From the NCBI RefSeq assembly GCF_037622515.1, contig NZ_JBBJCN010000002.1:310001-374000 (forward strand): a DNA stretch of 64,000 nucleotides. The letters run 5' to 3'. The DNA comes from Paradesertivirga superstes. Its GTDB lineage: Bacteria > Bacteroidota > Bacteroidia > Sphingobacteriales > Sphingobacteriaceae. The position numbers and the translations under genes are program-made. The notes beneath the pieces were generated by a model. That model had not been told where the DNA came from, did no database searches, and worked only from the letters and a program-made list of their open reading frames with translations. Position 1 is the stretch's first letter, and every line of letters starts with the position of its first letter. Below are positions 1 through 7,220 of the stretch, one piece after another.

Positions 1-1035
1 CAATGCGGCCACTTCTGTAATCACACTATCCAGGAACTCATAAACTCTTTCGTTAGCAGGGCAAAGAGTATTGTCTATCAGTGCAGTCGGAGGAGCGCCC
101 CTCGACCAGTCCATAATAGGTTCGCCCGCCCGGACATTGTATTTTTCTACACCGGGGGTACACGACAATTCGGGGTAAGAAACCACAGTAGCAAGACTAT
201 GCCCTGGTACATCTATTTCCGGCAAAATATTCACAAAACGGTCGGAAGCGTACCTGATAATTTCCCTGATATCGTCCTGGGTATAAAATCCGCCATAATC
301 TTTGGGTTCTGTCGCCGTGGGAGGAGAAAAAGTCCCGAACTGTCCGGTTTTGTTTACCCTCCATGCTCCTACCTCAGTAAGTTTCGGAAAACTCTTTATC
401 TGGATTCTCCAGCCTTCATCGTCAGTTAAATGGAGATGCAGCAAATTGTACTTGTACTTCACCATATTATCGATATACTTCTTTACCTCCTCCTTGGTAA
501 AAAAATGCCTGGATACGTCGAACAGCAATCCGCGCCAAACAAATCTTGGGTAATCTGCAATATTTACACAGGGAATGCTCCAGATGCTACTCGCATTAAG
601 CTTCTCACTTTCGATTTCCTTTGGAAGCAATTGCAATAAGGTTTGTACACCATAAAACAAGCCCGCCGGCTGGTTGGCTTTTATCAAAACAGTTTTCGGA
701 CTTACCATTAAGCGATATCCTTCTTTTCCCAAAGCCGGATCCTCTTCCCTGTTTAATTCGAACCTGATAGCTGCATTTTCGTCTTTACTGCTAATATTTA
801 CCCTTTTTCCCGTTGCTGTACTTATTTTCTTCGTGAGCAGAGTGACTGCATTCATTACCCCTGGAGATGAGGCAGATTTGATCGTTATTGCTTCCGGCAG
901 AATAAAAAAACCTTCATTCCTTGTCAGTTCGACCGGTTCCGGAATAATAGAAATTTTGCTTTCAGATACTTGTGCAAAAACAGTAAAATTTAACAAACAG
1001 AAAAGAAAAAATATGATAAATCGTGTAGAAGTCAT
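1..1035 (-). CDS. Beta-N-acetylhexosaminidase, GH20 (3' end outside window)
   Basis: The minus strand is open from an ATG at 1035 to the window edge, giving 345 residues with no stop. It begins with a signal peptide (MTSTRFIIFF.., cleavage near VFAQ), so the enzyme is exported. The first ~130 residues look like the GH20 N-terminal domain. The catalytic barrel then starts, with GH20 signatures such as LHLHLTDDEGWR and ILPEIDVPGHS. In this family the catalytic Asp-Glu pair lies in an HxGGDE motif that would fall just past the cut edge, so it cannot be checked here. Expected role: removal of terminal GlcNAc/GalNAc from chitin or glycan fragments in the periplasm. The family call is strong; the exact substrate is unknown. 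Confidence 0.9.
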   Translation of the reverse strand, partial: MTSTRFIIFFLFCLLNFTVFAQVSESKISIIPEPVELTRNEGFFILPEAITIKSASSPGVMNAVTLLTKKISTATGKRVNISSKDENAAIRFELNREEDPALGKEGYRLMVSPKTVLIKANQPAGLFYGVQTLLQLLPKEIESEKLNASSIWSIPCVNIADYPRFVWRGLLFDVSRHFFTKEEVKKYIDNMVKYKYNLLHLHLTDDEGWRIQIKSFPKLTEVGAWRVNKTGQFGTFSPPTATEPKDYGGFYTQDDIREIIRYASDRFVNILPEIDVPGHSLATVVSYPELSCTPGVEKYNVRAGEPIMDWSRGAPPTALIDNTLCPANERVYEFLDSVITEVAAL

Positions 1036-1112
1036 TTGCGTTTATATCGGACTAAAATATGCATTTTGATAATCTGATAACTATTTATGTTGATTTTTAT
1101 TACTTTTTGACA

Positions 1113-1197
1113 GGCCGTTTCCCTGCGGGCCGGGCTTTACGCTTATACAGCACAAGGCCTTAGGCGCATGGCCGGTATCCGCTGCAATCCCTAACGG
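1113..1197. repeat. GC-rich REP-like intergenic element
   Basis: This ~85-bp block in the 322-bp gap between the GH20 and DJ-1 genes is much richer in G and C than its AT-rich flanks. It contains GCCGGGCTTTACGC, a palindromic AAGGCCTT core and CCGCTGCAATCCCTAACGG. From memory, very similar GGGCTTT...CGCTGCAATCCCTAACGG strings are dispersed between genes in many Bacteroidota genomes. Only one copy occurs in this window, so the repeat status rests on recall, not on a comparison made here. Nothing else was recognised in the gap. Confidence 0.45.
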
Positions 1198-1357
1198 AGA
1201 AATCCGAAGCAGGTACTGACTCTGTATTATGTTTGATATAGCTCAATCAAAACTGTTTAATTTCTTTAAAAACGAAACTCACTGAAGCTTGTTCTAAACC
1301 TGAATTGAAATTCTATTAAACTCCTCAATAAATTAACGTCTTGTAAACAATAAGAAA

Positions 1358-2038
1358 ATGAACATTTTAATTGTACTGACTTCGCATAGCGAACTAGGAA
1401 ATACAGGTAAGAAAACTGGATTTTGGATCGAAGAGTTTGCAGCTCCATATTATACATTAAAGGATGCCGGGGCAGAAATTACCCTGGCTTCACCAAAAGG
1501 GGGTCAACCTCCTATTGACCCAAAAAGCGCAGAACCCGAAAGCCAGACAGACGCGACCAGAAGGTTTGATGCTGATGAGTCATTAAAACAACTGCTCGCA
1601 AATACAAAACAACTCAGCGAAATAAACTCCGATGATTTTGACGCAGTATTTTTTCCTGGTGGACATGGTCCATTATGGGATTTAAGCAATGATCCCATCT
1701 CCATTAAACTTATTCAGGAATTTTTGGCTGCCGGGAAACCTGTAGCTGCCGTTTGCCATGCTCCGGCCGTTTTACTGAATGTGAAAAGCAGAGATGGAGA
1801 AGCTCTTGTTAATGGAAAAAATGTAACAGGCTTTACCAATACTGAGGAAGAAGCAGTACAATTAAGCAGAATTGTTCCATTCCTGTTAGAAGATGAATTA
1901 AAAAACAAAGGGGGAAACTATTCTAAAAAAGAAGATTGGGCCTCTTATGTAGTAACAGATGGATTATTAATTACAGGTCAGAATCCGGCATCATCTGAGA
2001 AGGCAGCCAAAGAGCTTTTAAGTTTACTTGAAAAATAA
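1358..2038 (+). CDS. DJ-1/PfpI family protein (type 1 glutamine amidotransferase-like, Hsp31-like)
   Basis: 226 residues with the DJ-1/PfpI fold pattern: a first beta strand MNILIVLTSH, a glutamate at residues 25-26 (GFWIEE), the FFPGGHGPLWDL loop at 98-109, and the nucleophile elbow AVCHAPA with Cys133-His134. The long insert and GFW.EE motif match the Hsp31-like branch, whose members act as glyoxalase III, deglycase or chaperone-type stress proteins. No signal peptide is present, so it is cytoplasmic. It is monocistronic, with large gaps on both sides. The family assignment is secure; the precise activity is not. Confidence 0.88.
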   Translation: MNILIVLTSHSELGNTGKKTGFWIEEFAAPYYTLKDAGAEITLASPKGGQPPIDPKSAEPESQTDATRRFDADESLKQLLANTKQLSEINSDDFDAVFFPGGHGPLWDLSNDPISIKLIQEFLAAGKPVAAVCHAPAVLLNVKSRDGEALVNGKNVTGFTNTEEEAVQLSRIVPFLLEDELKNKGGNYSKKEDWASYVVTDGLLITGQNPASSEKAAKELLSLLEK

Positions 2039-2234
2039 TCATCGCTTACTTGGAGATTCCTATCGGGTGATCCCTGGTTTACAAAAGTAAAATCAAACCT
2101 TTGCTGGAAGTAAAAAAAAACCGTGCTCTGCATGTTCCCCCTGCAAATTTGGATAAAAGGCCTGGAGTTTCGTTGCATTCGCTTTTATGAAGTTTATTAT
2201 AACCGGTTTGCTCCGGGCCAAAAGAATGCACTAA

Positions 2235-2396
2235 AATGTACAAGTATATTGCTTGTATCCTTTCTTAAAAGTTGCATTACCCAATAGTACCAGTACCTTG
2301 AAACAGGTGGGTCTGGCGATGATCAACAGCCTCATTAAAGGTGGCGATAAACAAGTTTTGGACGTAAAGGATATTAATGAATTGGGAACTAATTAA
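2235..2396 (+). pseudogene. Possible remnant of a protein C-terminus
   Basis: The 424-bp gap 2039-2462 contains a 53-codon open stretch ending in TAA at 2394. Its last ~40 codons read like real protein (KVALPNSTSTLKQVG... ending in DVKDINELGTN) but it has no plausible start or promoter. It may be the decayed 3' end of a lost gene, loosely resembling the C-terminal tail of pyruvate-oxidase-like ThDP enzymes; that resemblance is weak. Chance is a fair alternative. Nothing else was seen in the gap. Confidence 0.25.
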
Positions 2397-2462
2397 ACGC
2401 CTTGATTTTCTGGCATAATTATACACTGAACCCCTTACATTCAACCTTAGATTCGTAATATG

Positions 2463-3014
2463 CTAGTCTGTACTATTTGTACCAATTGTATTATTAGATC
2501 TGATCCTCAGTATGTGGGTCTTTCCCTCTCGTGTAATTTGAAACGCAGCATTCCTACCATACTGAGTTAATGGCCCGCTTTCCCAAATAACGTTTTTACT
2601 TTTTTCATCATATCGATAAGTTCCTTTACCTATAGATGTTTTGCCGGCGTTAAAACTGGTATATTTTCGATTGTTCAGATCAAAATAGCCTAAAATAAGC
2701 GGAGCATTTTTTACGATCCCATAAGAAAGAATGGTATATCTTCCGTTCCGGGGCCCAGCTGTATAGTTTAACTCTTTAGCGGCTTTTATTACACGAATGT
2801 TCGATGCGGACAGATATTGATGAGACGCATAATCATCATAATCAACTTTGAAATATCCGGCATAAGTACCTGTACCAATCTCGATAATTGTGGCCTTATA
2901 CCAGCCTACGTTATAGGCCTCCACTCTCTGTCCTACTTGATAATCGGCACTCTGAGAATAACAATCAAGCATCAACAATAGACTTATAAGAACAATACCA
3001 TATTTTTTATACAT
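2463..3014 (-). CDS. Secreted protein with Tudor/Agenet-like N-terminal domain
   Basis: 183 residues. Residues 1-20 form a signal peptide (YGIVLISLLLMLDCYSQS). Residues ~25-76 (YQVGQRVEAYNVGWYKATI.. with VDYDDY..HQYLSASNIR) have the strand pattern of a Tudor/Agenet-type SH3-like barrel: a hydrophobic V-W-A-x-I core followed by a Y-D-D-Y turn. The C-terminal ~100 residues (YTILSYG... to LRIRSNNT) are a second beta-rich module of unknown family. The protein should be exported to the periplasm or outer surface. Function is unknown. It ends far from its neighbours and is transcribed alone. Confidence 0.7.
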   Translation of the reverse strand: MYKKYGIVLISLLLMLDCYSQSADYQVGQRVEAYNVGWYKATIIEIGTGTYAGYFKVDYDDYASHQYLSASNIRVIKAAKELNYTAGPRNGRYTILSYGIVKNAPLILGYFDLNNRKYTSFNAGKTSIGKGTYRYDEKSKNVIWESGPLTQYGRNAAFQITREGKTHILRIRSNNTIGTNSTD

Positions 3015-3329
3015 ACTAAATTTGTTTATAATTCTTGTGGTGACTTTTAATTAAAAGATTAGTTAAAGATCCTGGCTTTTTACAAGGTCGTGTATTTAAA
3101 ATCGATTAAGACACAAAAGCGATCTTTTTACAGACTATTTTTTGGCGGGAAACAAATGCTGCCTAAACTAATGGTTGAAAGCCGGTTCTTTAACATTCAG
3201 ACATTGTATCTAACTACCAATTCAAGGACCTGGTGATATTTCGAGGCATTATTATTTTATGAAATTGCTTACTATTGCCACTTTTTGATAATAGAATGAA
3301 GTTTCGTTTTGGCGAACTTTGGTTAAAAT

Positions 3330-3361
3330 TTTGAATCAAATTTAAAGTAAAACTATGTTTG
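3330..3361 (+). promoter_or_regulatory. Bacteroidota-type promoter before the EamA gene
   Basis: A TTTG at 3330-3333, 20 bp, then TATGTTTG at 3354-3361 fits the -33 TTTG / -7 TAnnTTTG consensus of the Bacteroidota housekeeping sigma factor. A GGGAGG lies about 10 nt before the ATG at 3421. The rest of the 406-bp gap 3015-3420 shows no gene. Confidence 0.55.
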
Positions 3362-3420
3362 CCGATTTTTAACAACTGATAACATCCTCGCTGTGCACGT
3401 GCCGGGAGGATATATAATTT

Positions 3421-4365
3421 ATGGAAAAAATTAAACAACCATTAACTCTCATAGGAATTAGTATTGCTTTCGTAGGTGCTATTTTATTTTCCACAAAGGC
3501 TATTATGGTCAAGCTTGCCTTTGCTCAAATTAAAGTCGATGCACTTTCATTACTTACGCTACGCATGATATTTTCACTACCATTTTATCTGATCGCAGCA
3601 TTTATGATTAGCAATAAAGAGAGCAATGTAAAGATGTCGGGAAAGCAATGGTTATCTATAATTTTTTTAGGAATTTTCGGGTATTATTTAAGCAGTCTAT
3701 TTGACTTCATCGGACTGCAATATATTTCTGCCGGACTTGAAAGACTCATACTATTTCTGTATCCCACTTTCGTTGTATTAATCAATGCCATTATTTATAA
3801 GCAAAAGATCAATCGCAAGCAGCAAATAGCTTTATTACTAACTTATTCAGGTATTGGCTTGGCGTACTTAGGTGAATTAAATGTCGACACTTCTAATCCC
3901 GATTTTTTCCTGGGCAGTTTTCTGATTTTTATCTGTGCGATAACTTACTCCATTTATATAGTAGGCAGCGGCAGATTAATTCCTCAAATTGGTCCGGCCA
4001 AGTTTACAGCTTATGCGATGCTTTCAGCAACTGCAGGCATATTCCTCCACTTCATCTTTCGTGGTGAATTTAACATGCTTTTGCACAGTAAAGACTTATG
4101 GTGGTATGGTTTGTTGCTGGCTATTGTAGCCACGGTTATTCCAACATTTATGTTATCCTCAGCACTGAAGAAGATAGGTTCAAACAATGTAGCAATCATC
4201 TCAAGTATTGGTCCTGTATCCACTATTGTCCAGGCGCATTACTTTTTAGGAGAAGAAATTTTTACAGAACAAATTTTTGGAACTGTATTGGTAGTAGCCG
4301 GGGTGTTGTTATTGAGTATAAAGCCGAGAAAAACAGTAACTGAGTCTCCTGAATCTTTTGAATAA
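3421..4365 (+). CDS. EamA/DMT family transporter (RhaT-like)
   Basis: 314 residues made almost entirely of hydrophobic segments, about ten transmembrane helices arranged as two EamA repeats (roughly 12-145 and 165-305). The second repeat ends in the typical V..AHYFLGEEIFTEQ..G..LVVAGVLLL pattern, which marks the drug/metabolite transporter superfamily. It sits in the inner membrane and probably exports a small metabolite, which the sequence does not identify. A promoter and a GGGAGG ribosome-binding-like site precede the ATG. It is not in an operon. Confidence 0.9.
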   Translation: MEKIKQPLTLIGISIAFVGAILFSTKAIMVKLAFAQIKVDALSLLTLRMIFSLPFYLIAAFMISNKESNVKMSGKQWLSIIFLGIFGYYLSSLFDFIGLQYISAGLERLILFLYPTFVVLINAIIYKQKINRKQQIALLLTYSGIGLAYLGELNVDTSNPDFFLGSFLIFICAITYSIYIVGSGRLIPQIGPAKFTAYAMLSATAGIFLHFIFRGEFNMLLHSKDLWWYGLLLAIVATVIPTFMLSSALKKIGSNNVAIISSIGPVSTIVQAHYFLGEEIFTEQIFGTVLVVAGVLLLSIKPRKTVTESPESFE

Positions 4366-4386
4366 CTTTTCAGCAGAGATCTAATG

Positions 4387-4500
4387 TTAGGACTTCGGTA
4401 AAATGGTAGCAACTGGTTTTTCAGGCGAAGGGCTGTTATTTTCATCCAACAAAGAGCCAGAAATCAAGGTCTTTAATAAGTTGGAAGTCTTAGAAGTCAT
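4387..4500 (-). CDS. Possible 37-residue peptide
   Basis: Within the 301-bp gap 4366-4666 the minus strand encodes a 37-residue open frame (MTSKTSNLLKTLISGSLL.. ending ATILPKS) from ATG 4500 to TAA 4387. It has no signal peptide, no cysteines and no recognisable motif, and no clear ribosome-binding site. It could be a genuine small protein or chance. Only conservation would decide. No other feature was seen in the gap. Confidence 0.3.
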   Translation of the reverse strand: MTSKTSNLLKTLISGSLLDENNSPSPEKPVATILPKS

Positions 4501-4666
4501 GATTTTAAAACTTTCTAAACTTAAAATTATTTTTCATCTATATCTCCCAGTAGATGTAACAGATAAATTTAGGTAAAGATGCAATAAAATTCAATGTAAA
4601 CTATTTTCCAATAGTATACATTATTGGTAATTATTTTGTATTATTCTTTTTTTCAATAAAAAACAC

Positions 4667-6133
4667 ATGAGACTCCCTATAGAGCGAAAACCTATCAAAG
4701 TATATCCTGATCCAAAACGTGTAATTGCGAGATTCTTTTATAATGGAGATGAACGTGGCAAAGAAGTGATTACCAGGGTGATGACCTTGAGTGATGAACA
4801 GGTATTCAGCATTATATCGCCCCTTTTACAGGAATATTCAAAACGGCACCGAAATATCACAAAACTTCTGGAAAAGCATTGCAGTAAGCTTAAATTTTTA
4901 TTTGATACGATGGGAATCGATCATGATAGTATTCAACCCTATCGAAAATTGCTTATCGGTTCCTACTTTACCCATGAGTATTCCATTGAATCGGCGGCAT
5001 TCTTCAATCCATCGATTATTGAAGACCCCAATCAAACAGAACTTGAAGAGGGCGAAAGACGCTTAATCATTAGTTTCAGAGCAGTTGGCGAAGGGCACAT
5101 TTCATCAATCGTATTCAGACGAGCATTAATAGACAAGCATAATAATATTAATGTTATTCCGGTTGGAAATTACATCGATGAAGCAGAGATTATACGGAAT
5201 GCAAGCTACAATAAAAAGCTTTTCCTGGAAAAGGCTTTAGTATCAAGGGTTGGTATTAACGTATTAAAAGAGCTGGAGACCAAACTTGATGAAAACTTTG
5301 ATTATGTCACTTTAAGAAACACGATTCTCGAATCACAAAAAATTGAACCCGACCCTGTTAGAGATGTGGAGCTCGAAAAAGTTTTATGGCTGTCTGATTC
5401 ATTCTATGAAATCATTTTTTCTATGGATACAGACATCTCAGACAGGGTAATATTTCCAATTTCAGAATTTGAACGAAAAGGCATTGAAGACCCACGTTTT
5501 GTTAAATTTATTGAAGATGATGGCCAAATAACTTATTATGCCACCTATACCGCTTTTGACGGCGCTATAATAATGCCTAAGCTGTTAAAAACCAAAGATT
5601 TTTATGATTTCAAAATAGGACCATTATTTGGTGCGGGCGCACAAAATAAAAACCTGGCATTATTCCCTCGTAAAATAAACGGCAAATATGCCATGCTATC
5701 GCGTATTGATGGTTGGAATAATTATATTATGTATTCAGAAAAGATCAATGTCTGGGAAAATCCTGTTAAACTTCAGCAACCAAAATACAGCTGGGAATTT
5801 GTGCAAATCGGTAATTGCGGTTCGCCTATTGAAACCGAGGAAGGATGGTTGGTAATCACTCATGCAGTTGGCCCTATGCGCAAATATTGTTTGAGTGCCT
5901 GCTTGTTAAAGCTCGATGATCCATCGGTGGAAATTGGCAGGTTAGAAGAACCCTTATTAATGCCAAATCCTGATGAACGTGAAGGATACGTTCCTAATGT
6001 GGTTTATTCTTGCGGGTCTATCATCAATAATGGAAAACTAATTATTCCTTACGGATTATCAGACTATTCATCCTCTTTTGCCACAGTAGATTTGAAAGCT
6101 TTACTGGATAGATTAAAAGCCACTCATAGCTAA
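4667..6133 (+). CDS. GH130-family glycoside phosphorylase/hydrolase
   Basis: 488 residues. The GH130 five-bladed propeller occupies about residues 90-485, with the family hallmark GIEDPRFVKF near 275 (the GH130 catalytic Asp is expected in this EDPR region), IGNCGSPIETEEGWLVITHAVG near 385 and a conserved NVVYSCG near 445. A ~90-residue helical N-terminal extension (VITRVMTLSDEQVFS..YSKRHRNITKLL) is absent from the shortest GH130 enzymes. No signal peptide: cytoplasmic. Characterised GH130 members phosphorolyse or hydrolyse beta-mannosides; the substrate here is inferred only. It converges on the GT4 gene, overlapping it by 4 bp, and is a paralogue of the protein at 11427-13295. Confidence 0.88.
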   Translation: MRLPIERKPIKVYPDPKRVIARFFYNGDERGKEVITRVMTLSDEQVFSIISPLLQEYSKRHRNITKLLEKHCSKLKFLFDTMGIDHDSIQPYRKLLIGSYFTHEYSIESAAFFNPSIIEDPNQTELEEGERRLIISFRAVGEGHISSIVFRRALIDKHNNINVIPVGNYIDEAEIIRNASYNKKLFLEKALVSRVGINVLKELETKLDENFDYVTLRNTILESQKIEPDPVRDVELEKVLWLSDSFYEIIFSMDTDISDRVIFPISEFERKGIEDPRFVKFIEDDGQITYYATYTAFDGAIIMPKLLKTKDFYDFKIGPLFGAGAQNKNLALFPRKINGKYAMLSRIDGWNNYIMYSEKINVWENPVKLQQPKYSWEFVQIGNCGSPIETEEGWLVITHAVGPMRKYCLSACLLKLDDPSVEIGRLEEPLLMPNPDEREGYVPNVVYSCGSIINNGKLIIPYGLSDYSSSFATVDLKALLDRLKATHS

Positions 6134-7131
6134 CAAATGGTTTTATAGCAACGAATATAATCGGCCGCCATCTTTTCCTGAGAGAAACGGGAAGCCGCCC
6201 ATTCATTACAAGAGTACCGGTTTAATTTTGATGTAGAAGGCACAAAGTCAACTGCTTCATCAACATTATTTACAAGGAAGCCGGTTTTTTCATGCCCGAT
6301 AAGTTCGGGCATTGATCCTTTATTGAAGGCGATTACTGGCGTGCCGCAAAGCATTGCTTCAGCCACACTCATCCCGAAAGGTTCATTAAAATGAATAGGA
6401 TGAAGTAACGCCATCGCATTTCCTAGTAGCTTGTTACGCATTTCAGGGCCAGCATGACCCAGGAATTGAATTTCATCCCCCAGAAAGGGTTTTACTTTCT
6501 CATCAAAATAAGCCTGATCCTGGATAATTCCGGCAATAAGTAATTTCTTTTTAGAGCGGCGGGCAATCTCAATAGCTTCTGCTGTTCCCTTATCAGGATG
6601 TATCCTTCCCAAAAACAACAGATAATTCCCCGGCTCCGGGTTGAAAATGAAATCTGAGATCCGTAAACCATTATACACTGTTGCCAGGTAGTCTAAGTCA
6701 GGGCTCCGGTCAGAATTACTTATCGATACATAATGCGATGAGCCATTATATTTTTTATAAACAGAAATTATTTTCTGAGACGAAAAACCATGTATGGTAG
6801 TTAAAACCGGTGTGTTGATTAATCGTGAATAACTAAGCGGCAGAAAATCAAAATGATTATGAATTAAATCAAACTCCCCCGCCTTTTCCATCAGGTTACT
6901 GATATGCAGACATTCAACACTCTTGGCATCCACCTTCAGATCTTCTGCATAACCTTTAGCTATAACAGCATCCAATTTTCCGTCAGTAAGAGAATCCTGG
7001 GTAGCAAATAAAGTAACATCCATTCCTGCGGCAACAAGTCCTTCAGCGACATTAGAAGCCACTTGTTCCCATGGACCATAATGCCTGGGTGGTGTTCTCC
7101 ATGCAACAGGGGCTAAAATGGCAATTTTCAT
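6130..7131 (-). CDS. Glycosyltransferase family 4
   Basis: 333 residues with GT-B architecture: an N-terminal MKIAILAPVAWRTPPRHYGPWE segment with the GPWE acceptor-side loop, then a C-terminal nucleotide-sugar domain with LFLGRIHPDKG, HFNEPFGMSVAEAMLCGTPV (the E-x7-E retaining GT4 motif) and GSMPELI. Cytoplasmic. It is the last gene of a leftward run 13.3-6.1 kb. Together with the bifunctional GT at 7221 it probably builds the mannoside or related oligosaccharide handled by the GH130 proteins; this pathway link is inferred from gene order. Confidence 0.9.
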   Translation of the reverse strand: MKIAILAPVAWRTPPRHYGPWEQVASNVAEGLVAAGMDVTLFATQDSLTDGKLDAVIAKGYAEDLKVDAKSVECLHISNLMEKAGEFDLIHNHFDFLPLSYSRLINTPVLTTIHGFSSQKIISVYKKYNGSSHYVSISNSDRSPDLDYLATVYNGLRISDFIFNPEPGNYLLFLGRIHPDKGTAEAIEIARRSKKKLLIAGIIQDQAYFDEKVKPFLGDEIQFLGHAGPEMRNKLLGNAMALLHPIHFNEPFGMSVAEAMLCGTPVIAFNKGSMPELIGHEKTGFLVNNVDEAVDFVPSTSKLNRYSCNEWAASRFSQEKMAADYIRCYKTIC

Positions 7132-7220
7132 TTTGAATATGTTAGGTACAGGCCATGAAGCTCTCCTGTGCCGCAGTTTTTATCCATGACTTTACTTTCC
7201 GAGCCCGGCACATCATGGCA

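Noticed and set aside
199..1069. Plus-strand open frames at the left edge
   Set aside because: They lie on the opposite strand of the GH20 gene, whose signal peptide and GH20 motifs are clear; the plus-strand frames have no recognisable content.
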